Below are positions 16,523 to 26,167 of a stretch of 64,000 bases of DNA, in pieces (positions within the stretch are counted from its first letter, which is position 1; every line of letters begins with the position of its first letter). The position numbers and the translations under genes are program-made. Source of the stretch: Glaciihabitans sp. dw_435 (GTDB taxonomy: Bacteria > Actinomycetota > Actinomycetes > Actinomycetales > Microbacteriaceae); the NCBI RefSeq assembly GCF_018449675.1, contig NZ_JAAVUZ010000003.1, positions 124,001-188,000 on the forward strand, in the 5' to 3' direction. The notes below the pieces were generated by a model. The model made no database searches, was not told the DNA's origin, and saw only the letters and a list, made by a program, of their open reading frames with translations.

Positions 16523-19177
16523 ATGCAGACCGCAGACATTCAGAGCCGCTGGCTCAACTTCTTTGGCGACCGCGGACACACGGTGGTGCCATCGGCCTCA
16601 CTCGTGAGCGACGACCCCACCCTGCTCTTCACCGTCGCCGGCATGGTGCCGTTTGTGCCGTACCTCACGGGTCTCGTGCCCGCGCCGTACCCCCGGGCGA
16701 CCAGCGTGCAGAAATGCATCCGCACCAACGACATCGAAGAAGTGGGCAAGACGCCCCGTCATGGCACGTTCTTCCAGATGAACGGTAACTTCTCGTTCGG
16801 CGACTACTTCAAGCGCGAGGCGATCGAGTATGCGTGGGAGCTGCTGACGTCATCCGAGTCATCCGGTGGCTTTGGATTCGACGAAAAGGACCTCTGGGTC
16901 ACCGTCTACAAGGACGACGACGAAGCTGCTCTGCTCTGGAAAGAGATCGCCGGACTGCCCGACGAGCGCATCCAGCGCCTCGACATGGACACCAATTACT
17001 GGTCGACCGGCCAGCCCGGCCCCGCCGGCCCCTGCTCGGAGATCTTCTTCGACCGCGGACCCGAGTACGGCGTCGATGGCGGTCCCGCAACCGATGACGA
17101 CCGTTACGTGGAGATCTGGAACCTGGTCTTCATGCAGTATCTGCGCGGCGAGGGAACCAAGAACAGCTTCCCCATCCTCGGCGACCTGCCGAAGAAGAAC
17201 ATCGACACCGGCATGGGACTCGAGCGCGTCGCGTTCCTCAAGCAGGGCGTACAGAACATGTACGAGATCGACCAGGTGCGCCCGGTCCTCGACATGGCCG
17301 CGGAGCTGTCGGGCCGCCGGTACGGCGCCGACCACGACGACGACGTGCGGATGCGCGTCATCGCGGACCACGTCCGGTCGTCCCTGATGTTGATGTCCGA
17401 TGGTGTTCGCCCCAGCAACGAGGGCCGCGGGTACATCCTCCGCAGGCTCCTGCGCCGGAGCATCCGCTCCATGCGTCTTCTCGGCGTCGAAGACCCCACC
17501 TTCGGATCGCTCTTCCCCGCGTCGCGCGATGCCATGAAGGCCGCGTACCCGGAGGTCGAGACCGACTTCGACCGCATCTCACGACTGGCGCTGGGCGAGG
17601 AAGAAACCTTCCTGCGTACCCTGGCCAGCGGCACGAGCATCCTCGACCTCGCGGTTGCGTCCACGCAGAACTCCGGCGCGACCGAGATTCCCGGCGACAC
17701 GGTGTTCCAGCTGCACGACACGTTCGGCTTCCCGATCGACCTCACGCTCGAAATGGCGGAGGAGGCCGGACTCAGTGTTGACCGCGACGCGTTCGACCGC
17801 CTCATGTCCGAGCAGCGCGCAATGGCGAAGGCCGACGCGAAGGCGAAGAAGACGGCGTTGGCGGACATGTCCGTGTACGGCGACTTCCGCGCGCAGGGCG
17901 AAACGGTCTTCACGGGCTACGAACTGCTCACCACCGACAGCACCATCCTCGGAATCATCGTGGACGGGGCGTCCGTCGATCGCGCCGTCGTCGGCGACAT
18001 CGCCGAGATCATCCTCGCGGAGACCGCCCTGTACCCCGAGTCGGGTGGTCAGGAGGCAGACTCCGGCAGCATCGTCGGCAAGGGCTTCGACCTCGAGGTT
18101 CTCGACGTACAGCGACCCATCAAGGGACTCGTCAGCCACCGCGTGCAGGTGCGGTCCGGCGAAGTGGGAGTGGGGGATGACGCCACCAGCGTTGTCGACC
18201 CCGTGTGGCGCCACGCCGCTGCCCAGGCTCACTCCGCGACCCACCTCATTCACGCGGCACTTCGCCAGACGCTCGGCAATGACGCGCACCAGGCCGGCTC
18301 GTACAACAAGGCGGGATACGCGCGCCTCGACTTCAACTGGAACCAGCCGCTGTCTCCGGCGACCCGCAGCGAGATCGAGAACATCGCAAACAACGCGGTG
18401 CGCGACAACCTCGAGGTGACCACGCGCATTCTTCCGCTGGCGGAGGCGAAGTCACTCGGCGCAATGGCGCTGTTCGGCGAGAAGTACGGCGACACCGTTC
18501 GTGTCGTGGAGATCGGCAGCCCCTGGTCGCTCGAACTCTGCGCCGGCACCCACGTGCGTCGCTCGGCGGAGATCGGGCTCATCAGCCTGACGAGCGAATC
18601 CTCCATCGGGTCGACCGCGCGGCGCATCGAATCCCTCGTGGGTCTCGACGCGTTCCGTGATCTCACGACGGAGCGCGCGATCGTGTCGCAGCTCACCTCG
18701 TCCCTGAAGACCCCGCGTGAGCAGCTGCCCGACCGCATCGCGGACCTGGTTGCGAACCTGAAGTCTGCCGAGAAGCGCATTGCGCAGTACGAGGCGGCCG
18801 AACTGGCCGACCGCGTGCCCGCGCTGGTCGCGACCGCGTCCAGGGTCGGAAACGTGCGCCTCGTTGTTCAGAACGTCGGCAGCGTCAACACGCCCGATGA
18901 CCTGCGCTCCCTGGCGACAACTGTTCGTGACCGTCTTGGTTCCGACGCCGCGGTCATCGCCCTGGCTGCGGACGTTGCGGGCAAGCCCGCCGTGATCGTC
19001 GCCACGAACGATGCCGCGCGCTCCACGGGAGTTCGCGCGGGCGTGCTTGCCAAGCTTGCTGCCGGGATCCTCGGTGGCGGTGGTGGCGGCAAGGACGACC
19101 TCGCCCAGGGTGGCGGTTCCGACCTCGCCGCGATCCCGACAGCGCTGGACGCCATTAGCGCGAGCGTCGCCGGATAG
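16523..19177 (+). CDS. alaS: Alanyl-tRNA synthetase
   Basis: AlaRS charges tRNA-Ala and edits mischarged Ser/Gly. The 884-residue protein has the class II catalytic core (F-T-V-A-G-M-V-P-F, C-I-R-T-N-D-I-E-E-V-G, H-G-T-F-F-Q-M-N-G-N-F-S-F-G-D-Y-F), the editing domain with H570-S-A-T-H574 and C673-A-G-T-H677, and a C-terminal C-Ala domain with a Gly-rich stretch near G-G-G-G-G-G-K-D-D-L-A-Q-G-G. The ATG at 16523 is chosen because M-Q-T-A-D-I-Q-S-R-W-L-N-F-F is the normal N-terminus; the longer open frame upstream runs through the small membrane gene. It overlaps ruvX by one base. Confidence 0.98.
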   Translation: MQTADIQSRWLNFFGDRGHTVVPSASLVSDDPTLLFTVAGMVPFVPYLTGLVPAPYPRATSVQKCIRTNDIEEVGKTPRHGTFFQMNGNFSFGDYFKREAIEYAWELLTSSESSGGFGFDEKDLWVTVYKDDDEAALLWKEIAGLPDERIQRLDMDTNYWSTGQPGPAGPCSEIFFDRGPEYGVDGGPATDDDRYVEIWNLVFMQYLRGEGTKNSFPILGDLPKKNIDTGMGLERVAFLKQGVQNMYEIDQVRPVLDMAAELSGRRYGADHDDDVRMRVIADHVRSSLMLMSDGVRPSNEGRGYILRRLLRRSIRSMRLLGVEDPTFGSLFPASRDAMKAAYPEVETDFDRISRLALGEEETFLRTLASGTSILDLAVASTQNSGATEIPGDTVFQLHDTFGFPIDLTLEMAEEAGLSVDRDAFDRLMSEQRAMAKADAKAKKTALADMSVYGDFRAQGETVFTGYELLTTDSTILGIIVDGASVDRAVVGDIAEIILAETALYPESGGQEADSGSIVGKGFDLEVLDVQRPIKGLVSHRVQVRSGEVGVGDDATSVVDPVWRHAAAQAHSATHLIHAALRQTLGNDAHQAGSYNKAGYARLDFNWNQPLSPATRSEIENIANNAVRDNLEVTTRILPLAEAKSLGAMALFGEKYGDTVRVVEIGSPWSLELCAGTHVRRSAEIGLISLTSESSIGSTARRIESLVGLDAFRDLTTERAIVSQLTSSLKTPREQLPDRIADLVANLKSAEKRIAQYEAAELADRVPALVATASRVGNVRLVVQNVGSVNTPDDLRSLATTVRDRLGSDAAVIALAADVAGKPAVIVATNDAARSTGVRAGVLAKLAAGILGGGGGGKDDLAQGGGSDLAAIPTALDAISASVAG

Positions 19178-19638
19178 TGCGATCGGGAGTTCGCGTCGGC
19201 GTTGACGTGGGGAAGGTGCGCATCGGCATTGCGCGCACCGACTTCCACGGCATGCTGGCGACGCCGGTCGAGACGGTGCCCCGCGGCAGCGGCGACGTTG
19301 CACGCATCCTCGCGATCGCTGCGGAAGTGGATGCCACGGAGCTGATCGTGGGCCTTCCACTGTCGTTGTCCGGGGGACGCACACCGTCGACCGAAGACGC
19401 GCAGGGTTTCGCTCAGGCGCTGGCGAACGCGACCCCGTTGCCCGTGCGGATGGTTGACGAGCGACTGTCGACCGTGTCCGCACAGGCGGCCCTGCGTGCC
19501 TCGGGGCGCACGGTTAAATCCTCACGATCTGTGATTGACCAGGTTGCCGCCGTTATAATCGTGCAACATGCCCTCGACTTCGAGCGCACAGCGGGCCGCC
19601 CCCCTGGCGTTGTCGTTGATCCCGACGAAGGACAGTAG
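19177..19638 (+). CDS. ruvX: Putative pre-16S rRNA nuclease / Holliday junction resolvase-like RuvX (YqgF)
   Basis: The family has an RNase H-like fold; in E. coli YqgF matures the 16S rRNA 5' end, and a Holliday-junction activity has been reported for the mycobacterial protein RuvX. The 153-residue protein shows D10 in G-V-D-V-G-K-V-R-I-G-I-A, the L-I-V-G-L-P-L-S-L-S-G block and D-E-R-L-S-T with a conserved Asp. The alaS-ruvX-mltG-aroE order is the conserved bacterial context. GTG start overlapping the alaS stop by one base. Confidence 0.93.
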   Translation: MRSGVRVGVDVGKVRIGIARTDFHGMLATPVETVPRGSGDVARILAIAAEVDATELIVGLPLSLSGGRTPSTEDAQGFAQALANATPLPVRMVDERLSTVSAQAALRASGRTVKSSRSVIDQVAAVIIVQHALDFERTAGRPPGVVVDPDEGQ

Positions 19639-19641
19639 ATC

Positions 19642-21261
19642 GTGGCAGACGAGCCCACCTGGGAAGACCTCTTTGGCGAGGCCACCCGTCCAGCACCCCG
19701 GGAGACCCAGCGTCCCGTCGCGCCGAAGCCGACCGATGACGGTGTCTGGCCGCTGCGGCAGCCCCCCGCGCCCGCCTCGGCACTGACGCCGCCCGCTGAC
19801 GACCCCATCACTCCCGCGGCAACCGCAGCCACCACGCCCGCGGCGTCCCCGCCCCCGACAGGACACGCCTCCGCCGCTCCGGTGGACGCCGTTCCGGCAG
19901 CGTCGACGCAGCCGGCCGCCCCGGTTCCCGCGGACCTGCCCACGAGCGCCGCGCCCGTGACCGACGCTTCACCGATTCCGGCTACCCCCGTGGTTGCGGC
20001 GCAGCCCACGCGCCGACAGTTGCGGGAGAGCGAAGCGCGTCTCACGGCCGCCGAGACCGGACGCATCCCGAAACAGGCCGCCCGTCAGGAGCCCGTGCGC
20101 GACGTCGCTGCTCCCAAGAACGCAAAGCCGACCAGGAGCGCGAAACCACCGAAGCCTCCGAGAACGTCGAAGCGCGACCGCGGTGACGTGAAGCGTCGCC
20201 GGCGTCGCGGCTGGATCTGGCTCGTGGTGCTGTTGGTCGTCTTCGGTGCGGCCGGCGGAACCGCGGCGTATGCCTGGGCCAACTTCGAAGGCCCGATCCG
20301 CAAGGTTCTCAATATTGAACTGCCGATCGACTACACCGGTACCGGCAACGGCCAGGACACCACGGTGACCGTCGTCTCCGGAGACGTCGGCGAAACCATC
20401 GCGGAGTCCCTGCACGCCGCGGGTGTCACCATGACGAAGGAGGCGTTCTACAACCTCCTGCTCGCCAAGAGTGAGCAGCCCGTCTTCCAGCCGGGCACCT
20501 ACAAGCTCCAGAAGCATCAGAGCGCGGCATCCGCCCTCACCGCGCTTCTGGATCCCAAGAACCTCGTGGTCTCTAACGTGCTCATCCCCGAGGGCACCAC
20601 GATCACCAATACGCTCAAGCGCCTGTCGAAGGGCACGGGTGTGCCGCTTGCCGACTTCACCGCTGCTGCCAAGGATTACGTCTCGCTCGGGGTTCCTGCC
20701 AACGCCCCCAGCGCGGAGGGATTCCTCTTCCCGGCGACGTACACCTTCGAGCCCGGCTCGACCGCGAAGCAGATCCTCACGCGCATGGTCGACCGCATGT
20801 ACGAGTCACTCGATGCGGCCGGCGTCGCGCCGAAGGACCGCCTGCGCGTACTGACGATGGCCGCGCTCATCCAGAAGGAGGGCGGCAGCACCAAGGACTT
20901 CTACAAGGTGGCGCGCGTCTTCCAGAACCGTCTCGACCAGAAGATGCTGCTGCAGTCGGACGCCACCGTGAGCTACGGCTCGGGCGGTACCTCCATCAGC
21001 ACCACCGACGCCGAACGGGCGGACGCCTCCAACCCGTACAACACCTATGTGCACCTCGGACTGCCGGTGGGGCCGATCTCGGCTCCCGGCGACGACGCGA
21101 TCGACGCGGCACTGCATCCCGTAGCGGGAGATTGGCTCTACTTCGTGCTTGTGAATGGCGACACCGGGGAGACGAAGTTCTCCACAACCCTCGCGCAGCA
21201 TGAAGCGGCGGTGGCGCAGTGGCAGAGTTGGCTCGCTGCCCACCCGGACTTCGACAATTGA
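19642..21261 (+). CDS. mltG: Endolytic murein transglycosylase MltG
   Basis: MltG cuts nascent peptidoglycan strands and sets their length. The 539-residue protein has an unusually long cytoplasmic N-terminus (about 190 residues, rich in Ala, Pro and Thr), basic residues, one membrane helix (about residues 190-213) and the YceG/MltG catalytic domain outside. The catalytic Glu is E413 in M-A-A-L-I-Q-K-E-G. The motifs S-D-A-T-V-S-Y, N-P-Y-N-T-Y and G-L-P-V-G-P-I confirm the family. The disordered tail may bind divisome or elongation partners, which is inference. GTG start, 3 bases after ruvX. Confidence 0.95.
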   Translation: MADEPTWEDLFGEATRPAPRETQRPVAPKPTDDGVWPLRQPPAPASALTPPADDPITPAATAATTPAASPPPTGHASAAPVDAVPAASTQPAAPVPADLPTSAAPVTDASPIPATPVVAAQPTRRQLRESEARLTAAETGRIPKQAARQEPVRDVAAPKNAKPTRSAKPPKPPRTSKRDRGDVKRRRRRGWIWLVVLLVVFGAAGGTAAYAWANFEGPIRKVLNIELPIDYTGTGNGQDTTVTVVSGDVGETIAESLHAAGVTMTKEAFYNLLLAKSEQPVFQPGTYKLQKHQSAASALTALLDPKNLVVSNVLIPEGTTITNTLKRLSKGTGVPLADFTAAAKDYVSLGVPANAPSAEGFLFPATYTFEPGSTAKQILTRMVDRMYESLDAAGVAPKDRLRVLTMAALIQKEGGSTKDFYKVARVFQNRLDQKMLLQSDATVSYGSGGTSISTTDAERADASNPYNTYVHLGLPVGPISAPGDDAIDAALHPVAGDWLYFVLVNGDTGETKFSTTLAQHEAAVAQWQSWLAAHPDFDN

Positions 21262-22112
21262 GTTCCGCACCCGCCAGGCGCCTTGCGGTGCTGGGTTCGC
21301 CTATCGCCCACTCGAAATCCCCGGCCCTGCAGCTGGCGGCTTACGGAGTTCTCGGTCTCGACTGGCAGTACAGCGCCGTCGAGGTCACCGACGACACGCT
21401 CGCCGACTTTGTCGAGTCGCGGGATGACGCGTGGCGCGGCCTGTCCCTGACGATGCCGCTCAAGCGCGACATCCTTGCCCTGCTCGACCGCCGCGACCTG
21501 CTGGTGCAGACGACAGGGTCGGCCAACACCGTGCTCTTCCGTGGGGATGGCAACAAGCGCTACCTCCACGGCTTCAACACCGACGTCTTCGGCATCACCG
21601 AGGCGTTCCGGCGTCAGGGCACCACGAAGCTGGGGATCGTGCAGATCCTCGGTGGGGGCGCCACCGCCGCCTCGGCGATCGTCGCCGCCGGCCAGCTCGG
21701 CGCGCACACCGTGCACGTGTCGGTGCGCACCCCCGACAAGGCGACCGGACTGCTCGATGTCGGGAAGGCTGCCGGTGTCACGGTGATCATTGGTTCGCTG
21801 GCGGATGCACCGACCGCCGCCAAGCGTCCGGACGCGGTCATCAGCACCATCCCCAACGGCGTCGAGACAGGCATCGTCTTCCCGGAGGACACCCGCTCGA
21901 CCGCCGTGCTCCTCGATGTGGCCTACCACCCGTGGCCGTCGGCACTGGCGAGCGAGTGGAATGCCGCGGGCGGAGCCGTCATCGGGGGTCTCGACATGCT
22001 CGTTCTGCAGGCGCTCGCCCAGGTGCGGATCTTCGTCGGCGGTAACCCCGCGTCCGCGCTCGACAAGGAGCCCGTGGTGCTCGCGGCGATGTTCGCGGCC
22101 GTCGGCCTGTGA
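21258..22112 (+). CDS. aroE: Shikimate dehydrogenase
   Basis: AroE reduces 3-dehydroshikimate to shikimate. The 284-residue protein has the substrate loop [12 protein letters not shown] near the N-terminus, the catalytic Lys in L-T-M-P-L-K, a nucleotide loop [10 protein letters not shown] in place of the usual G-A-G-G-A-x-x-A, and a C-terminal [10 protein letters not shown]. The TTG at 21258 overlaps the mltG stop (TTGA) and gives the right N-terminus; an upstream in-frame start would cut deep into mltG. It opens the aro block. Confidence 0.93.
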   Translation: MSSAPARRLAVLGSPIAHSKSPALQLAAYGVLGLDWQYSAVEVTDDTLADFVESRDDAWRGLSLTMPLKRDILALLDRRDLLVQTTGSANTVLFRGDGNKRYLHGFNTDVFGITEAFRRQGTTKLGIVQILGGGATAASAIVAAGQLGAHTVHVSVRTPDKATGLLDVGKAAGVTVIIGSLADAPTAAKRPDAVISTIPNGVETGIVFPEDTRSTAVLLDVAYHPWPSALASEWNAAGGAVIGGLDMLVLQALAQVRIFVGGNPASALDKEPVVLAAMFAAVGL

Positions 22113-22134
22113 CCGCTGTGGGAGAATTCTGAAC

Positions 22135-23343
22135 ATGCTTCGTTGGTTGACCGCAGGTGAATCCCACGGCCCCGAATTGGTGGCCATCATTGAGGGGATG
22201 CCCGCGGGCGTGCCCGTGAGCCTCGATCAGATCCGCGCTGATCTCGCCCGCCGCAAGCTCGGTTATGGTCGCGGGGCACGCATGAAGTTCGAGGAAGACG
22301 AATTGAACATCTCCGGTGGTGTGCGCTTCGGCCTCACCATGGGGAGCCCGGTCGCCCTGCGGATCGGCAACACCGAATGGCCCCGCTGGGTCGATGTCAT
22401 GAGCGCATCGCCCGTTGACCTCGAGACCCTTCCCAAGGGTCGCGGCGCCGCCCTTACCCGTCCACGCCCCGGCCACGCCGACCTCGTCGGCATGCAGAAG
22501 TATGACTTCGAGGAGTCGCGGAATGTGCTCGAGCGCGCCAGCGCCCGCGAGACCGCCGCGCGCGTCGCCCTCGGTGCCGTCGCGCGGGCGTTCCTCGGCG
22601 AGCTCGGGATCACGCTGGTCAGTCACACCCTGTCCATCGGCCCCGTGCGGGTTCCCGAGGGATCGACCCTTCCCGCCCCGAGCGACGTGGACACCCTCGA
22701 CGCCGACCCGCTGCGCTGCTTCGACCCCGCGACATCCGCCCTCATGGTTGCCGAGGTCGACAAAGCTCACGAGGACGGCGACACCCTGGGCGGTGTCGTT
22801 GAGGTGCTCGCCTACGGCGTGCCCCCGGGACTCGGGTCGTACGTGCACTGGGACCGTCGCCTCGACTCCCAGCTGGCCGCGGCGCTCATGGGCATCCAGG
22901 CGATCAAGGGTGTCGAGGTCGGCGACGGCTTCCTCACCACCACCCGCCGTGGATCCGAGGCACACGACGAGCTCGTGACCGACGGCGAGACCATCTCACG
23001 GCTGTCCGACAAGGCTGGCGGTACCGAGGGTGGAATGAGCACCGGTACCGTTCTGCGCGTGCGCGCGGGCATGAAGCCCATCGCGACGGTTCCCCACGCG
23101 TTGCGTACCGTGAACGTCGCCACCGGAGAGGCTGCCGAGGCCCAGCACCAGCGTTCCGACGTGTGCGCCGTGCCGGCAGCTGGGGTCGTCGCCGAAGCCA
23201 TGGTCGCCCTCGTGCTCGCCAACTCGGTGCTCGAGAAGTTCGGCGGTGACTCCATCGGGGAGACCGCGCGCAACCTCGCGGGCTACCTCGCCGCCATTCC
23301 GAGCAACCTCGCCACGGCGCGGGCGGCCGACGACCGTGGCTGA
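22135..23343 (+). CDS. aroC: Chorismate synthase
   Basis: AroC converts 5-enolpyruvylshikimate 3-phosphate to chorismate with reduced FMN. The 402-residue protein begins [13 protein letters not shown], with the active-site His of the G-E-S-H-G motif, and contains [16 protein letters not shown] and, near the C-terminus, the Q-H-Q-R-S-D-V segment. The ATG at 22135 is preceded by GGGAG at a suitable distance. It overlaps aroK by 8 bases, so the two are probably coupled. Confidence 0.98.
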   Translation: MLRWLTAGESHGPELVAIIEGMPAGVPVSLDQIRADLARRKLGYGRGARMKFEEDELNISGGVRFGLTMGSPVALRIGNTEWPRWVDVMSASPVDLETLPKGRGAALTRPRPGHADLVGMQKYDFEESRNVLERASARETAARVALGAVARAFLGELGITLVSHTLSIGPVRVPEGSTLPAPSDVDTLDADPLRCFDPATSALMVAEVDKAHEDGDTLGGVVEVLAYGVPPGLGSYVHWDRRLDSQLAAALMGIQAIKGVEVGDGFLTTTRRGSEAHDELVTDGETISRLSDKAGGTEGGMSTGTVLRVRAGMKPIATVPHALRTVNVATGEAAEAQHQRSDVCAVPAAGVVAEAMVALVLANSVLEKFGGDSIGETARNLAGYLAAIPSNLATARAADDRG

Positions 23344-23887
23344 CGGGCGTCCGGTCATCGTCCTGATCGGCGCACCGGGAGCCGGCAAGACCCGTCTGGG
23401 TAAGCGCGTGGCCAAGCTCCTCGGGGCGCCGTTCGTCGATACCGACAAGCGCATTGTTGCCCGCCACGGCGTCATCTCCGAGATCTTCGCCGACCACGGC
23501 GAACCGCACTTTCGGGCACTCGAGCGGATGACAGTTGCCGAGGCACTCACGGAAACTGCCGTCGTTGCCCTGGGCGGCGGCGCCGTGCTCGATGCAGACA
23601 CGCAGCGCGACCTTGCCGGGCACCGGGTCGTGCTGTTGACCGTGACACCCGAGGCCGTCGAGGCGCGGATCAACTCCGGCAAGCGACCGCTGGTCAGCGG
23701 TATCGAGTCGTGGAAGACGCTGGTTGGCGCCCGCACGGCGATCTACGAATCCCTGGCGACCCGCAGTTTCGACACCTCCCACCGGCCACTCGACAAGATT
23801 GCCGACGAGATCGTGCAGTGGGTCCGCGAAACCGACGCCACCGACAGTGCGGCACCGACATCAGACGAAACGGGAACAGCGCAGTGA
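23336..23887 (+). CDS. aroK: Shikimate kinase
   Basis: AroK phosphorylates shikimate at the 3-hydroxyl using ATP. The 183-residue protein has the P-loop G-A-P-G-A-G-K-T at residues 12-19, V-D-T-D at 34-37 for shikimate/Mg binding, and the L-G-G-G-A-V Walker B-like motif. The GTG at 23336 lies inside aroC and yields [12 protein letters not shown], a normal N-terminus. The 3' end overlaps aroB through GTGA. A C-terminal tail of about 15 residues beyond the kinase fold is polar and probably disordered. Confidence 0.95.
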   Translation: MADGRPVIVLIGAPGAGKTRLGKRVAKLLGAPFVDTDKRIVARHGVISEIFADHGEPHFRALERMTVAEALTETAVVALGGGAVLDADTQRDLAGHRVVLLTVTPEAVEARINSGKRPLVSGIESWKTLVGARTAIYESLATRSFDTSHRPLDKIADEIVQWVRETDATDSAAPTSDETGTAQ

Positions 23888-24984
23888 CAGAGACAACAGC
23901 ACCGGGCGCGACGGAGAACACCGTCATCACCGTCACCGGCGCGGACCCGTACGACATCACCATCGGGCGCGGTCTCGTCGCCGGCATCGCGGAGCAGATC
24001 GGCACGAAGGCGACCAAGGTGTTGATCGTGCACGCGCCCACCCTGGGCGCGCAGGCGGCCGCGATGCGCGAGTCGCTCGTCGACCGGTATGAGGTGCTGC
24101 TGGCCGAGGTCCCCGACGCCGAAGCGGCAAAGCGCGTCGAGGTCGCCGCGTTCTGCTGGCAGGTCATGGGGCAGACAGATTTCACCCGCACCGACGTCGT
24201 CGTCGGTCTCGGCGGAGGAGCGACCACCGACCTCGCGGGATTCGTCGCAGCCACCTGGCTGCGGGGAGTACCGCTCGTGCAGGTGCCCACCACCGTACTC
24301 GGAATGGTTGACGCGGCCATCGGAGGCAAGACCGGCATCAACACCGCCGAGGGCAAGAACCTCGTGGGTGCCTTCTACGCGCCCTCCGCCGTGCTCGTTG
24401 ACCTCGACATGCTCGACTCCCTCGGCAAGAACGAGATTCTCGCCGGCTCCGCCGAGATCGTGAAGGCCGGTTTCATCGCCGAGCCCGAGATCCTCGACAT
24501 CTACGAGGCCGACGTCGACCGCGCCACCGATCCGACGACCCCCGAGTTCCGTCGCCTCATCGAACTGGCCATCGCAATGAAGGCCCGGGTCGTGGGGGAG
24601 GACTTCAAGGAGGCCGGCCTGCGCGAGATGCTCAACTACGGCCACACCCTCGGGCACGCCATAGAGCACGCGGAGCGCTACTCCTGGCGCCACGGAGCGG
24701 CGGTGTCCGTCGGCATGATGTTTGCCGCGGAACTGTCGCGACTCACGGGGTCGCTCAGCGACGCCGCGGTGGATCGGCAGCGACGCATCCTCGAATCCCT
24801 CACCCTGCCGACCACCTACCCGGTCGGTCGCTGGAAGACGCTGCTCGCCACCATGCAGCGCGACAAGAAGACGAGGGCAGGCATGCTGCGCTTCATCGTG
24901 CTGGATGACATCGCCAAGCCATCGGTGCTGACCGGTCCGGACGAGTCACTGCTCTTCCTTGCCTACCAGGAGATCGGCGACTGA
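23884..24984 (+). CDS. aroB: 3-dehydroquinate synthase
   Basis: AroB cyclises DAHP to 3-dehydroquinate with NAD and Zn. The 366-residue protein shows L-G-G-G-A-T-T-D-L-A-G-F, P-T-T-V-L-G-M-V-D-A-A-I-G-G-K-T-G-I-N, the K-N-L-V-G-A-F segment, and the zinc ligand region G-H-T-L-G-H-A-I-E-H. The length is normal. GTG start within the aroK stop. It ends the tight aroE-aroC-aroK-aroB block; two hairpins follow before the next gene. Confidence 0.97.
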   Translation: MTETTAPGATENTVITVTGADPYDITIGRGLVAGIAEQIGTKATKVLIVHAPTLGAQAAAMRESLVDRYEVLLAEVPDAEAAKRVEVAAFCWQVMGQTDFTRTDVVVGLGGGATTDLAGFVAATWLRGVPLVQVPTTVLGMVDAAIGGKTGINTAEGKNLVGAFYAPSAVLVDLDMLDSLGKNEILAGSAEIVKAGFIAEPEILDIYEADVDRATDPTTPEFRRLIELAIAMKARVVGEDFKEAGLREMLNYGHTLGHAIEHAERYSWRHGAAVSVGMMFAAELSRLTGSLSDAAVDRQRRILESLTLPTTYPVGRWKTLLATMQRDKKTRAGMLRFIVLDDIAKPSVLTGPDESLLFLAYQEIGD

Positions 24985-24998
24985 CGCCTGACGGGCCA

Positions 24999-25058
24999 GC
25001 TCGCGCGGTCGCGAGCCGGGGCCGGGTCTGTGCGGCCCGTGCGGCTTTCGCCGCGCAC
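24999..25058 (+). terminator. Tandem hairpins after aroB, possible U-less terminator
   Basis: GCTCGCG (24999-25005), loop CGGT, CGCGAGC (25010-25016) is a perfect 7-bp stem. A second stem pairs GTGCGGC (25039-25045) with GCCGCGCAC (25050-25058) around TTTC with a 2-base bulge. No U-tract follows either. Tandem GC-rich hairpins without U-tracts are described as terminators in Actinobacteria; here this is inference. Confidence 0.45.
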
Positions 25059-25117
25059 CGGTGCGCGGGTAGCGTGGATTGACCGGATTGCAACGACGCA
25101 GATCGAAGGGATCACCC

Positions 25118-25594
25118 GTGAACACGATCACCCCATTCCTCTGGTTCGACGACAACGTCGAGAACGCGGTCGAGCTGTACACGGCGGTCTTTCCCGCCGC
25201 CCGGGTGACCAACGTGGCGCACTACGGGGAGGCGGGCCCCGGGACGCCCGGCTCGATCCTCACCGCGACCATCGAGATCGATGGGCAGGAGATCATCCTG
25301 CTGAACGGGGGACCTGGGCACCCGTTCACCGAAGCGATCTCCCTGTCCGTCCGCGCGGACACCCAGGACGAGATCGACTCCCTCTGGGAACAGCTCACCG
25401 CGAATGGCGGGCAACCCGGCCAGTGCGGCTGGCTCACGGACCCGTTCGGCCTGTCCTGGCAGATCGTGCCGCCGATCCTCGGTGAGCTGATGAGCGATCC
25501 GGACCCCGAGAAGGCCGGCCGCACCATGCAGGCGATGCTGCAGATGACCAAGCTGGACATCGCCGGGCTGCAGCGCGCCCACGACGGCGCCTGA
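25118..25594 (+). CDS. VOC-superfamily protein, PhnB-like (COG3865 type)
   Basis: The 158-residue protein begins [18 protein letters not shown], the pattern of the PhnB/'3-demethylubiquinone-9 3-methyltransferase'-like VOC proteins, and ends with a [14 protein letters not shown] segment typical of the second betaalphabetabetabeta unit. No enzyme activity can be assigned; such proteins are usually of unknown function, and the old methyltransferase name is misleading. GTG at 25118 with GAAGGG 7 bases upstream is preferred over a TTG 39 bases earlier. It interrupts the aro cluster between aroB and aroQ and may be a later insertion into it. Confidence 0.88.
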   Translation: MNTITPFLWFDDNVENAVELYTAVFPAARVTNVAHYGEAGPGTPGSILTATIEIDGQEIILLNGGPGHPFTEAISLSVRADTQDEIDSLWEQLTANGGQPGQCGWLTDPFGLSWQIVPPILGELMSDPDPEKAGRTMQAMLQMTKLDIAGLQRAHDGA

Positions 25595-25646
25595 CGGCGG
25601 GTCATCCGTCGTCCCTCACGCATCTGTATCTATAGGCTGGGCGACT

Positions 25647-26087
25647 GTGACTACAGTGCTGGTTTTGAACGGACCCAACCTCGGCCGCCTTGGCAGCCGC
25701 GAACCCGATGTGTACGGCCATCAGGACATGGCAGCCCTGCGCGCCCTGCTCCAGGCCGAGGCCGGCGAGGGCTACACCATCGATTTGCGTCAGACCGATG
25801 ACGAGGCCGAGATGATCCACTGGCTGCACGGTGCTGTCGACAGCGCGACTCCCGTGATCCTGAACCCCGCCGCGTTCACCCACTACTCGTACGCGCTTCG
25901 GGATGCCGCGGCGCTCGTCACCAAGAGTGGCGGCACGCTCATTGAGGTGCATATCTCCAATCCACACGCCCGGGAGGAATTCCGCCACACGAGCGTTATT
26001 TCGGGCATCGCTACCGGAGTTATCGCGGGTTTTGGGTTCGACTCGTACGTGCTCGCCCTCTGGGCTATTGGGCGCATCGCCCCGTAG
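25647..26087 (+). CDS. aroQ: 3-dehydroquinate dehydratase, type II
   Basis: AroQ removes water from 3-dehydroquinate to give 3-dehydroshikimate. The 146-residue protein is the small dodecameric type II enzyme: [14 protein letters not shown] with the catalytic Tyr in [13 protein letters not shown], and E-V-H-I-S-N with the catalytic His. The later R-E-E-F-R-H-T-S closes the active site. A TATAGG box 10 bases before the GTG may be its own promoter. The preceding aro genes and this one supply four of the seven shikimate steps plus AroK. Confidence 0.96.
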   Translation: MTTVLVLNGPNLGRLGSREPDVYGHQDMAALRALLQAEAGEGYTIDLRQTDDEAEMIHWLHGAVDSATPVILNPAAFTHYSYALRDAAALVTKSGGTLIEVHISNPHAREEFRHTSVISGIATGVIAGFGFDSYVLALWAIGRIAP

Positions 26088-26092
26088 GCAAG

Positions 26093-26098
26093 TACACT
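26093..26098 (+). promoter_or_regulatory. Putative -10 box (TACACT) for the efp transcript
   Basis: TACACT fits TANNNT; TTGGGC lies 19 bases upstream as a poor -35. It is followed after 5 bases by a GTG that opens a 20-codon frame running to the efp start. The assignment rests on motif and position. Confidence 0.4.
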
Positions 26099-26103
26099 CG
26101 ACG

Positions 26104-26166
26104 GTGCCTGTTGAGTACGGGCCGCGCAATCGCGCTCGCAAACCCCCACGAAATGGAACTGAATAG
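26104..26166 (+). CDS. Possible 20-residue leader peptide ending one base before efp, with a Pro-Pro motif
   Basis: GTG at 26104 opens a 20-codon frame ([10 protein letters not shown] then [10 protein letters not shown]) whose TAG ends at 26166, one base before the efp ATG at 26168. It sits just downstream of a -10-like box, so it could be translated from a near-leaderless mRNA. The efp ATG has no strong ribosome binding site, and the stop/start arrangement TAG-C-ATG suits reinitiation. The K-P-P-R codons are of the type whose translation depends on EF-P. Existence and role are inference. Confidence 0.35.
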   Translation: MPVEYGPRNRARKPPRNGTE

Positions 26167-26167
26167 C